Source: Glandiceps talaboti (taxonomy: Eukaryota; Hemichordata; Enteropneusta; Spengelidae). Taken from it: a stretch of DNA of 64,000 nucleotides. This document shows, piece after piece, positions 13,690 through 26,410 of this stretch (its first letter is position 1; the number at the start of each line of letters is the position of its first letter). Below the pieces are notes generated by a model. That model ran no database searches. It worked only from the letters and a program-made list of their open reading frames with translations, and had not been told where the DNA came from. The stretch covers positions 17,957,240 through 18,021,239 of the forward strand of contig NC_135561.1 in the NCBI RefSeq assembly GCF_964340395.1, written 5' to 3'. The position numbers were made by a program, and so were the translations under genes.

Positions 13690-14065
13690 ATCACAGATGT
13701 GTGACATACTCCGGGTATTTGCATGAGTGCTTACAGTGTTCTCTGTGACCATACTTTGCCAGCATAGTAAGTAAAGGTGCAGCAGAAAACACGGCAAGCA
13801 TGAGTGCAAATACCCGTGAGTAACCACACTTGCCCTCACATGGAATGGGGTTCTGTTATTATTACATCTTTATCTGAAACGACAAATTTTCATTCAAATG
13901 ATACTGTGCGATCACATGCTTTCATGTACAACGACTGATCATGACTTCATTTGCATATCATTTGCATGCAGGTATGCAATGACGTTCTTGGTATTGCACT
14001 GCACTGAAATTCCACTAGTATGTGCACGCACCAGTGCAAGTAATCTGTGGTATATATGCAATGAT
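13690..14065 (+). mobile_element. Family B foldback element, copy B3
   Basis: The best-preserved copy. A 34-base arm at 13712-13745 is the inverted counterpart of 13783-13816 with few mismatches. Octamers ATTTGCAT are exact at 13717, 13949 and 13960. It ends ACCAGTGCAAGTAATCTG. No protein-coding capacity was recognised, so it is probably a MITE-like element. Confidence 0.75.
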
Positions 14066-14510
14066 GTGTATTATGAAAAATATGCAATTTCTATTTCCAG
14101 GATAATATGTATTAAATATTTGGATTAAAGATATCACTGTACATATCCAATAGCCAGCAGTCGTAATTGAGTATTTAAAATTACAGCTTATTTCGCTACT
14201 TTATCACCATAAAATCATTTTTATCATGTACAAGAAAAGTATAGTGTTAATTTCCAGCAACATATCTTATGTGGATTAAAGAAATACATATTTAGGAGCT
14301 GTTTGTCATAACTGTGTTTAAAAAACAGTTGGGTTACCAACTAGCTTGTTTTGCAAATTAAAATGGATATTAATCTTAATGAAATTATCATTTATCATGC
14401 ACATTACAAGAAAAATGAAATTATAATTTCCATAAAATGATATATTATAAGGATCACAGAATCTATCACAGTAGATATAATATTGAGAAAAAGGATAACT
14501 CATAGTGATG

Positions 14511-14652
14511 GGGTGGCTCCAAGCGCATTTAGCTTTTTTAACACGTCACATTTTTGGGTAGACATGTTATTTCGTGCCAAGATTTGCATGAGACAAAATA
14601 ACCGATATCTACCCAAAAAATGAAGCTAGAGGTAATGTGTTTGAGACCCACC
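14511..14652. mobile_element. Isolated foldback element of about 140 bp
   Basis: The left arm runs inward from GGGTGGCTCC and contains ATTTTTGGGTAGACATG. It is mirrored by CGATATCTACCCAAAAAATG and GAGACCCACC on the right. The symmetry covers nearly the whole segment with mismatches. No second copy was found in the window. Confidence 0.55.
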
Positions 14653-17600
14653 AAAATGCAAGATATAGACTATTTTTTGATGCATATTTTACTGACGAAC
14701 AAGTGCGCAATTAAATTGAAAAGTCTCAGGTATGGCAGCACATGTTCAAAAGTTCGCAGTATTGTAACAGCTAACACAATTGCAGACAATGTCACTGAAA
14801 TGGTTAACAAAATAGTGGACAGTTTCATTGATGGTTAACAAGTTTGAGGACAGTTTCATAGAGTAAAAACTGTCCCATTTCTTACATGGAATTGAGAGCT
14901 TGGTTGAAATAATGGTGTGAAAAAGAGAGAGTATATAGCAGAATTTGCAACTAGTCTTACAACATGAAACAGCCATAAATCTTGAAATTAAAATTACAAC
15001 TTATCCAGTGGAGTACCAAAAAAAATGCAATTACAATTTCCAGAAAATTAAATGTTACAAATGTGTGTGGATTATGAAGGTGCATGCAAGATGTCTCTCT
15101 GAAGTACACATAATAATGTGAGATACAAATGACTAGATGTGCTGACTAGTTTCACAACACCCTATAAATATTTTAATTATTTACAACAAAATGTGTGATT
15201 TTAATTGCCAACAAATTATCATACATTGGCATAGTCATAGAAGGTCAAATTAAATGTATGTCACATTGTGTTTTCTGTATCAACATTAAATGTGTCATAT
15301 GGCTTTCCAATAAACTATTGTCAGTGAAACGTGTTTAACATACATGTACTAATGATTTTATAAGGTACAGAAAACCTTGGCACTTTCGCTAAAGACTGAT
15401 TTTTGCTAATTTCACTGTACAACAAAAAAAGGCAAAAATATGTAGTAACTAAAATGACTTCTTGCACATAGCTACAATATACCACCAGTCTGGTAATTAG
15501 TAAAAATTTGTCTTTAAAAACTAGATGAAAACTACAAACGTGTGAATTTTTTAGAAGTGCAAATAGCTAGGTTTACAGTACATGTACACCAGTCTTACTT
15601 GTTTAGATACATACACATGTACCTATACTCCGCATACAAATAATTTCCAAAATGTCACCCATATCCATTATCCTAATGGTTGGACAGAATTAATGTGCGC
15701 TGAAAGTCATGAATATAATTCATTCTGCCACAAAAATGCGCACACATAAATCAAGCTATATTTTGTTATATACATATTTTTGTGATTAAAAATATAATAT
15801 CATTATATTGGGTGGTATTTATTAAGTTTGCAATAAATGCTTGCAATCTTCAAATGAAAATTCATCTCTGTCGGTAAACCATAATATCGAATTAAAATTT
15901 TGTTCCTAATACAAACTTGAAAATTGTACCTGAAATTTAAATGCTTGTCATATAATGAATTGGTTCATTTCACTCACTTGCCGTCCATAAGTTCATTATA
16001 TATAATTTCATAAATTCATATATTTTACTTAATTTTCCAGGCCACAATGTTATGCTATCATAATCAACGTTTGATATTTTAGATTTCATCAAATGTATTG
16101 ATTTTGCTTCAAATTATTGTTTGTTGTAAAATGCACACACATCTATTTAGCAGTGAATATGTTATTAATATGACAATTTTACACGATTTCCCATACACTG
16201 CAATATATATCATACAATCATGTCAGATTTCATTATATGTTAATTATTGAGGGTGTCCAATACAATCACCAAGTGGGCATGACACAACAAATTTATCCAT
16301 TCTCCCTATTAAACTTAAGATCAAATTTTAGTCAGTGGACATTTTGATGTGAGGAAAACAAAACAACATGCAAACATTTGTTTGCACAATCAGTATGTAA
16401 ATTCACTGAGGAATCTACCATTATTGTGGGAAAACACTGCATTGCATGTACTGCTGTTCCTGTAACTAGTGGTGCCCTTGAAGAGTTGAGTTATGTAGAC
16501 ACCTCAATTGTTAGGTACATTGTACTTACATTTGTAAAAATGTGTAAATTTGCAAACCTCACCAGTTTGTTTATTTTCATCTTGTGACCACAATTCTAAG
16601 TCTCATATTCTCCCATTCAGGTGATTTCAGAATTGCCATAGCTGGGAAGAACCTATTTTGACATGCTCACAGGATACCATACACTGTAGGACTTTTTTAT
16701 CTGCACACATTTGCTTGAACAGTAGATATCATTTTTTTTTATCCGTACACTGCTTGTTTCATATTTACTATAACAGTGGAAAGATCCTACTATTATGTAT
16801 AATGGTGACAAATTCCTGGCCATTTGGCACTGTTATATTTTGTACATAGTAACTGAGGTATTCAACATTTTATTACTAAGGTGACTTAGAAGTAGGTTGC
16901 ACTATGTATGTTGTTTTACAAAGTGACATTGATGAAGCAGACACAACATATAACACTGAAATAACTGACTCTGAAGCCTAACTCTATTATAAGCTGTAGA
17001 TAGGAAGATTCTATCACAATAACTACATTGAGTTATTAATAATGTGTCATCTGTAACAGATTACATTTTACATATAGTATAGCATATTTTGAGGCTCACA
17101 CTTATCACTTAAGGTAGTATGGGGGAGTCCACCAGACTTTATTTCACTAATACAAGGTGACATTTCTTTTACAAATGACTGTAAATTATATCCAAAATAA
17201 AACCAGATTACAAAGTGTGGTAACTTGATATGAGATACAAAAAGACCTTGAAATATATAACACTACATGTTTACATGACTGGTAAAAGTTTCACCGACAG
17301 ATTAAGGAACAGATTACAATATTATTACTCATGCAAAATAAGCCTTACTTTTGTGAAATTATGAAAGGCAGCCTTAAATCCCTTGCTGCATACTAAGGGA
17401 TTTAGAATTGTTATATACAAGTCATTGAGATTGTATGATGAGATTGCATAAATTACCATTTCATTAAAGCCCACTGAAATGCAAAATACTAGTTAAAGAT
17501 TCAAGCCATTTTTTAAACATTTATAGAGCTGAAAGTTGTATAAATGAAACCTAATATCTAATCAGCATTTAAACTTACTTAATACACCCATGAAAATTGA

Positions 17601-18111
17601 AAACAAATGACAACTAACAGACAGACATTTGACATTCAGCCAGCTACACAATACTACTTGTTATTCTACCATGCATCCATACATACAGCACATCATTGAC
17701 AATATACACCTGGTGATAGTGACCTTGATCACTGATGGATGACTTTAAATGTTGTACTTAAGATCAATGAGGTGTAGAAAGAGTGACTATTGTGAATCTC
17801 AATGGGCATAGACATTTAGCAGGATTATAAAGTTATATTTATTTATGTATATTCATCTTGGAAGCACTAAGATTTATACATAAGTTCTCTTTTTCCACTT
17901 TTGATTGAGAAAAAGACATTTTTTGAACAAATCACTTGTCCTTCATCAGTGTGTAACTGGATCTGACGGAATGATCCAAATTTGCAGAGGTACTTATTTC
18001 ATCTACAGAATTAAATTATACTTTCATAAACCCAGAGTTTATGAAAATACCTTTATTTTCTTGAGTGGCATTCACCTGTAACACATTTACAGAAATCTGG
18101 CTAAACCATTA
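14653..18111. other. AT-rich unique-looking intronic DNA
   Basis: Only a small perfect 10-base stem (TAAATCCCTT and its complement) at 17375-17404 stood out. No gene or RNA was recognised. Confidence 0.45.
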
Positions 18112-18440
18112 TTAACGTGGCAATATGGATGAGGATTGGTAAATTCATTTTGGATTTTGAATTAATAAAACAATTTTATCATGGCTTTCTACTTGAAACA
18201 ACATATACCAAATCTGTGTTTGGTCCATAATTGCAAAAAGCTAAAAGCAAAAATGTGTAAAAAGTTTGTTATTGTACGTACAATAACAAACGTGCTTCAT
18301 CTGCAATTTATTGAGTTACACACAAGGACTTGGTATATGTAGTTTCACATTCAAGTAGGAAGCCATGATAAAATTGTTTTATAAATCAAAAATAACAAAT
18401 AAATTCTCAAAGTCTCATTCATATGATATGGGCACTTTAA
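18112..18440. mobile_element. Family E palindromic element, copy E1
   Basis: The whole segment is close to a palindrome. Its outer arms carry GGATGAGGATTGG and TTTTATCATGGCTTTCTACT on the left, with inverted counterparts on the right (GTAGGAAGCCATGATAAAA). The exact centre is a 28-base perfect palindrome at 18264-18291. It has no open frame and is probably a MITE derived from a DNA transposon. It is flanked by TTA/TAA-like bases, so a target-site duplication cannot be fixed. Confidence 0.75.
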
Positions 18441-19353
18441 CTGATCATGAAATTCTGTAAAATAGTCTGCTTTACAAATATTTGCAAATGACTGAAATAC
18501 CAAATGTGAATGCTAAAGGTTTTAAAATGTTGGACAGCTGAAAGTGTTTCCTAATTTCAAATTTCCTTTGATTTGTAATAAATGAATAATCTTAAGCTCT
18601 CTCTGTATCAAAAGCATCAGACAATCACAGTCTAGAGTTATACAGTGCTGTGAAAGAAGGAAGTCCACATAAAATAGCAATGGATAGGTGATTTCCGTAG
18701 CATTGTCATACTTTTATTTGATGTTCACCCTGGACATTACATTCACACTATAAAAAATTGTCGGGTTTTTCTTTACTCACATTTTGCCAGACTTCCCATT
18801 CACACTGTGTCATTTTTTACTTCCGGCAGATGTTGATAATAACCAGCAAAATTTATACAAACTATAGTACCCTTTTGTGCTAAGGTTTTCATACCCTAGC
18901 TTATAGAGAAAGTAGAAATCTCGTAAAATTTCTATGTAAAATACAAATTTATCTATTTTACGCAAATGCAAATGCTATGAAAAACCTGGCCAGTAACTAT
19001 AAGAACACACAAGTAAAACTTTACGAAATGCACAATGTTATAACATTACTTCAAATGATATTCTAAAAATTGAATAATATTCATATGGAGATTGATATTA
19101 GATACCTAAACTTCACACATTATCTCATGGCTTGACATTTCATTACTTTCAAAAAATAAAAAAATAATGTTACAACAAAAATATATAGTAAACCTATTTT
19201 CAGCACTGGTACATTGTGTTCATGTACAAGGTGACATTTTAGTCACTACATCTTTTTGCATGTTTATTTTCCAGCCAAATAAGCAAAAATAAGTAGAGAG
19301 AAAATTTTCAGGTTTATAGTATTGAAATCACTCACATGTATATGGTAGTGTTA
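18441..19353. other. AT-rich unique-looking intronic DNA
   Basis: No gene, RNA or repeat was recognised. Confidence 0.45.
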
Positions 19354-19518
19354 TACTAATGAAAGACTTTTGTCTTACTATGTAAGACACCATGCAGATA
19401 TATCTTAGTCATTACCAAAAATACCATCTTGTTTTACTAAGGAAAGACTTTGTCTCACTATGTAATAAAGACACCATGCAGATATATATTGGTCATGACA
19501 ATTTTGCTGCCTTGTTTG
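19354..19518. repeat. Tandem duplication, two units of about 82 bp
   Basis: Units at 19354-19434 and 19435-19518 share ACACCATGCAGATATAT and flanking phrases in the same order, with modest divergence. Confidence 0.85.
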
Positions 19519-19769
19519 CCGGTATGTTTTCTGATACAAACAAGTGGTTGGGGGTCATTACAGAGAAAGCTTTGCAAGTAGTCATGCAATGATTCATGAG
19601 TAATGTATAACAAGGCAAATATGCATCAGATCCAGAACTATCTATAGACACATTAACTCCTTACATATCAAGCACCTTCTGTTAAAATTATCAAAACACA
19701 TACATGTTAATAATTCACTTGTGAGATCATATTAATCTTATATATAGTACACAATTTATATATTAAAAT

Positions 19770-19860
19770 TTGTCTTACATTTATGATGCTGATGATACGA
19801 AAATTTGTGAAAAATCAGAGAGGATTTGTGCTCCCCAGCAAGATCTTGATTTCATGAATA
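19770..19860 (+). pseudogene. Possible decayed non-LTR retrotransposon reverse-transcriptase fragment
   Basis: Translation on the plus strand includes DADDTKI followed ten residues later by QQDLDFMN. This resembles the catalytic (Y/F)ADDTKI motif of LINE reverse transcriptases and the LQQDLD block that usually follows it. Only about 30 codons can be matched and the spacing is short, so it is at most a relic. A chance match cannot be excluded. Confidence 0.35.
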
Positions 19861-21000
19861 TTAATTTTCATTCTATAGGTAATAACCAAGAAACCATAAA
19901 TATTCATTATCCCAGAAAATCTAAATATTCATTATCACATCAATTTTTTTCTTTTTACTTGTGATCAAACCTTTTCCAAAATATCTAAATAATTCTCTGT
20001 AGAAGCCAAAATTTTATTTTGTGATGTTTTTTTCTTTTTCAAACAGGTTATGAATCATCATGTTGAATTGGTATTGTTTCGCATAATGCCTTTGGATAAC
20101 TTGTAATAAAGAAGGTAAGGTAATAATATGGCTAAATGCCAACTCACTTTCTCCAGTACATGCAATTTTGAAAATGTCCTTGTAGAAAAAAAAATGTACC
20201 AATTTAAAATGACTAAGGTTGAATCAGAAGCATGCATGTTCGTTTTGATGATTGACATTTTGTTGAAAATTACAATCAATGGGAAATCTCAAAAGTGGTA
20301 TGTCCTTGTCTAAAATTGGTATGACGAACAAGTACATCCACTTTTACATAATATATGAAAAGTGACTTCATTAAAATCTTGTAAAAGCCAAAACTGGAAT
20401 CCATGCTGACCTATTCTATAATAACAAGGCAGCTAGCTTCCACATTTACAAATTTACACATTACTAATATGAATTAGATAAATTTAACTGAAATTGATGC
20501 AACCAGAGTGATGGTTTTCGAATGAATAATTTATCAGTATGATGAAGTTGAACAAGAATGTCAAGTTGACTGGCAGGGTGGGGGTCACTTTAATTACAAA
20601 TTTTGAGCACTCCCGAAAATTACATATTAAATTTTGCAATATTTGTTCAATTCTATGGGTAATAGGTTCTATGGTTAAATTTGACAACAAGTATGTGTTA
20701 CTAACCAAACATTAGTTTATTTACCACATAAAAACAATAAGTACCTGTACCAGCATGTAGCTCAACAGACCTAAAAGTAAAACAATGGCATGTTTTAGCA
20801 AATACCATGAAATATGTGGTATCTATTAAACACTCAAAACATACTATCAATCACAAGATTCACAATCGTTCTGAAATAACCAATATATACTAAATTTAGC
20901 TATGATTACAAAAAAAACACCTAAATTTTGATGCCATGATGTATAAAATATCATATGTCATGAAATCAAATTGTGTTTGTTCCATTATTTGTTGGAATTG

Positions 21001-21165
21001 AAGTGAATTCTTACTATTTTTATTTTACCTTTTTTTAATATAAAATTGTTAAATTTTACACAGAACTAGAAGTAAATTCTTACCCATTTTTTAAATATAT
21101 TTTTACATTTTTTAATATAAAAATGTTAAATTTGCACAGAACTAGAAGTAAATTATTAGAATTTT
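21001..21165. repeat. Tandem duplication of about 75 bp units
   Basis: Units at about 21001-21070 and 21071-21146 each end with CACAGAACTAG, and a third begins with AAGTAAATTATTAG. They share TTTTTTAATATAAAA and TGTTAAATTT. Confidence 0.85.
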
Positions 21166-21186
21166 TGCCTTTTACAATGCAAAATC

Positions 21187-21250
21187 GAATGTTTGGAGTC
21201 GGTAGCTTAAACTAAGGGTCGGTTGGGTAATCAGAAATATACAATTTTTC
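21187..21250 (+). repeat. Dispersed repeat H, copy 1
   Basis: A GTCGG-rich segment (GTCGGTAGC, AAGGGTCGGTTGGGTAA) aligns with the reverse complement of 57503-57570. The two copies are diverged. The element class is unknown. Confidence 0.5.
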
Positions 21251-21616
21251 AATTTGGCCAGACTGAAATGTTTTTGATACATTTTGTGTAAAAACTGACA
21301 TTTTAGCAACAAGCGCTGTAATTTTATGAATATTATGAATCTAGGCAATATAATATTAATCTGGATGATTGATTAAAACTTAATTCTCTCTGTGGATGCG
21401 AAAACACAACAAGGGACACATAATAGCACTCTCTATATATATACAGCCTCACTTTACCTGGCATAATTTATCATTTGTGAATAAATCCACACATTAAATC
21501 CATGGACAATATTTGAGAAAATGAATCCCTATGACAAATTGGTATTACCTTTTAACAAATGTGTATAAAATGTAGATTGAATACTGCAGGAGACAAGGAA
21601 AGAGTACCGTACACCT

Positions 21617-21630
21617 GTTGCCATGGAAAC
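21617..21630. promoter_or_regulatory. RFX X-box-like palindrome
   Basis: GTTGCCATGGAAAC is an almost perfect imperfect-palindrome X-box, the site bound by RFX factors. A related site, GAAACCATGGTTAC, lies at 22761-22774. No expression evidence is available, so function is inferred from the motif alone. Confidence 0.35.
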
Positions 21631-21899
21631 TCTGATTTTCTTCGTTGGCTGTTTACGTCACAAAGTGTATTATGCATGATAACAAGTAATGCAGCCATTT
21701 TGACTTTCAAATATCAACTGAATTTAGCTAATTAGATATACTTACAACAACGTAAATTCCTGTCTGTTCATATTTGTGACATTTTTGTGAAGGCTTTCAT
21801 CATTGGCAGGTTACTTGTATTAGGATACATCTTTTTATCATATATATTGCATCTGAACTATATAACCTATGGTGAATCACGTTTCATTTATTCCTTCTC

Positions 21900-22250
21900 T
21901 TAAAGTCTCCATATGGATGAGGATTTGCCATTTACTTTGAATTTTGAATTTATAAAACAGCTTAGATAATGTTTTCCTTCTTAAAAAAATCAATGTCAAA
22001 CATCATAGACCAAGTCTGTGTTTGTAACACAACACATTATAAAAAGCTAAAAAAAAAATATGCAGAAAGTTTGTAATATATAGTACGTACAACAACAAAG
22101 ATTTTACACAATGTATTAATCTTCTCGAGTTACCAACAAGAACTTGACATTGTTTCAGATTGATTTTTCAAGTAGGAAGCCATGATAAAATTATTTTATA
22201 AATTAAAAATCCAAAATAAATACCCAATCCTCATCCATATGGACACTTAA
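21900..22250. mobile_element. Family E palindromic element, copy E2
   Basis: It has the same architecture as E1. TTAAAGTCTCCATATGGATG at the left end mirrors CATCCATATGGACACTTAA at the right, arms of roughly 85 bases follow, and the centre lies at GTACGTAC near 22086. Divergence from E1 is moderate, mainly around the central palindrome. Confidence 0.75.
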
Positions 22251-22487
22251 AATGACCGTAATGTTCTTGTTAGCTTATCAAAACAAGTAAAACCACCATA
22301 TTTTTTAAGGTGCAATTTTCTTTAATACCTTAAATAGAATATATCAATTTACCATTTGTGTTCCATTAGTCTTTATTTTCTTAACACAAACAAAACACTG
22401 CACCAAAATGGCATCACATCTTAACCATCAGTCAAAGTCAATAGAATCACAACATCATGGGTAACAATGACGTTGCCTCATGATAAA

Positions 22488-22500
22488 AGGTCAAAGGTCA
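22488..22500 (+). promoter_or_regulatory. Perfect DR1 nuclear-receptor element
   Basis: AGGTCAAAGGTCA is two exact AGGTCA half-sites spaced by one base, the classic site for RXR/HNF4/COUP-TF-type receptors. It sits in an intronic stretch without repeats. This is motif evidence only. Confidence 0.45.
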
Positions 22501-22939
22501 CCATTTTACACCACGGATCACTTACAAGCTGTATATTTCTACGTCTGTGATTTATTATTTTGACTATATATAAACTGCTATATTTGTCACATTTACAAAA
22601 GATTTTTTACTAATGAGGGAGATACGAATGGGCATCAACTCTGAATATGTATTGTATACATGAATTCGCAGCTCCGTTAAATGACAACATTCTATATAAT
22701 TCTAATATACCATTACAGTTAGCTTTTGGAATACACTTTCAATGTTTTTATCAAGGCCATGAAACCATGGTTACAGAAATTCAATTCAACTATATTTCTC
22801 CTACTGCAGATTTTCAAAATACCCAAATTTTTAGGGTGAGTGAACAACAGTTGATGTTAGGAATTCATAAGTAGTATTTTTAATTCAAAAGAAGGATATC
22901 AATCTTAGATAAAGGTATGACTATGAGTATGAATATAAC

Positions 22940-23007
22940 TAGACAGATAGAGATACATAGACAGATAGCATAGATAGATGGATGGATGGATAGATAGACA
23001 GATAGAC

Positions 23008-23044
<37 letters not shown>

Positions 23045-23188
23045 TTAGATAGATAGATAGATAGATATATACATACATACATACATACATACATATACAT
23101 ACATACATACATACATACATACATACATACATACATACATACAATTATATACATACATACATACATACACACACATACATACATACAT

Positions 23189-23219
<31 letters not shown>

Positions 23220-23226
23220 CATATAT

Positions 23227-23257
<31 letters not shown>

Positions 23258-23404
23258 TACATACATACATACATACATACATACATACATACACATACAT
23301 ACATACATACATACATACATACATACACACACACACATACATACATACATACATACACATACATACATACATACATACACACACACATACATACATACAT
23401 ACAT

Positions 23405-23435
<31 letters not shown>

Positions 23436-23470
23436 TACATACATACATACATACATACATACATACATAA
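22940..23470. repeat. Compound (GATA)n / (CATA)n microsatellite, about 530 bp
   Basis: GATA-type units run to about 23069. CATA units interrupted by short CACA blocks then run to 23468. Overlapping minus-strand frames reading Met-Tyr-Val-Cys repeats come from the simple sequence and are not genes. Confidence 0.97.
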
Positions 23471-24573
23471 ACATAAATTTAGATATAGAGACTGATATAG
23501 AGATATGAATGTATAGATTGAGTCTTATGAATTAATACATCAATAGCACACAGTACATAGGGTTTATAAATAAAACTAAATATTATCAATATAATGATGA
23601 ATAGATGTATATATTAATGATAATATGTAAGTGTATGAATATAATTATATAGTGTTAGACAATGTAAATATTGAACAGCATTGATAAATATATTTGGATA
23701 TTATGAGGTTTCATTATAATTACATCCAATACAGTCACTTTAAGGACCTTCAGTAACTTCATATTTTGCATCTATAAGAGTTGTTCTTATATTCTTATCA
23801 TTGTGTAATACAGGAAATCATTTTTATGAAGTAGATTCCCTTATATGCAGCTTCAGATATTATCTTTCTTGTGGGAGCAACAACAACCTGAATTATTCAA
23901 AGAAACTGAAAATCAACTTTCAAAAATTACATAAATTATTATGATGGTGTTCACTTAATAAAACATCTCAGCAATGTGGGTTTTTTTAAAGTGTATATCA
24001 ATAAATCAGAGAATACATTCAGATTTGAAGGAATTAAAGACAAATATGAAAATGAAACAATCACATAGTTTGCCTTAACATAAATCCAAACACCTGGATT
24101 TCTTTTTATAGAGAAAAGTCATTGTAACCGACTATGTTATTACATGCATCAAACACTCAGACAGATTGCACGCTGCTTAGATATTCATAATTTCCATTTT
24201 ACATCAATTATGTACATCATGCAAAAATCAATATTTTGTCTACTTGTAATTATGCCTTCATGATATTGTTATTGGAATTAAATTTTATTCAAATTCGTTT
24301 TCTCCAAATTTCGTTTCTCTGTTGTCATGACCTTCACTCGATATCAAAATGATGGGCTTTTTTCAACCTATATAATGCTCTCACTATCATAGACAGAAAA
24401 CGTTCTATGTAATATGCGATCCTATTTTTAGCACACTACATGTTAGGAACCAGGTGCTTGAGATATGTGCTGCCACCATCTTGGATTGAAACATCTAAAT
24501 GCAAACATTTGAATAGGATCATTTCATCTCTTGTTTATTTACACCATTCTAATCCCATACCTGTAATAATTTT
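23471..24573. other. AT-rich unique-looking intronic DNA
   Basis: No gene, RNA or repeat was recognised. Confidence 0.45.
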
Positions 24574-24680
24574 GTATGTATGTATGTATGTACGTACGTA
24601 TGTACATACATACATACATACATACATACATTCATACATGTATACCCATGCATACATACATGCATAGATACATACATACA

Positions 24681-24711
<31 letters not shown>

Positions 24712-24714
24712 GTA
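24574..24714. repeat. (TATG)n / (CATA)n self-complementary microsatellite
   Basis: TATG units switch to CATA units through TACGTACGTA at about 24590-24600, so the two halves are inverted copies and can form a hairpin. A second CATA block follows at about 24669-24708. Confidence 0.95.
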
Positions 24715-25091
24715 CATTAATTCTGTATTTTGGAGTCTTTTAAATTTCATATTTTGTTTTTTAAGACATAAACTCTCTATTTTTATAATTTCTCAGTCTT
24801 AATAATAAAGTTAGCTTGTATGTTATATTCTATAATAATTGTTCATATTCTCTATAACTTAAAATGCAAGATTCTGATGTATGCTATTTTTGGCCCATTT
24901 TAGTACCCGGTGTTAGGTATCTGTTACCATAATCTTGAATACATAAACAATATATAATATATTTTATTTAACATAAACCTATTGTCTTGTTTTTGTCAAA
25001 TAGATTAATAATGATGTTCATAAGTTCATCCTACCAGATGTCACCTTTTATCTTCTTTTCAATAAAGTTTATATTATGTGTGTCTCCATCT

Positions 25092-26355
<1,264 letters not shown>

Positions 26356-26410
26356 TTTTTCTGGCTGAATGAATGAAGAAAAATATTGAGAAATGATATA
26401 ATTATACTAC
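26356..26410 (-). mobile_element. Family A fragment, copy A3 (one hairpin arm)
   Basis: CTGGCTGAATGAATGAAGAA followed by AAATATTGAGAAATGATATA matches one arm of the family A hairpin plus adjoining ATAATTATAC. The rest is missing. Confidence 0.6.

Noticed and set aside
22905-23474. Overlapping long minus-strand frames rich in Met-Tyr-Val-Cys
   Set aside because: They are translations of a (CATA)n/(GATA)n microsatellite, open in several frames at once with no unique sequence.
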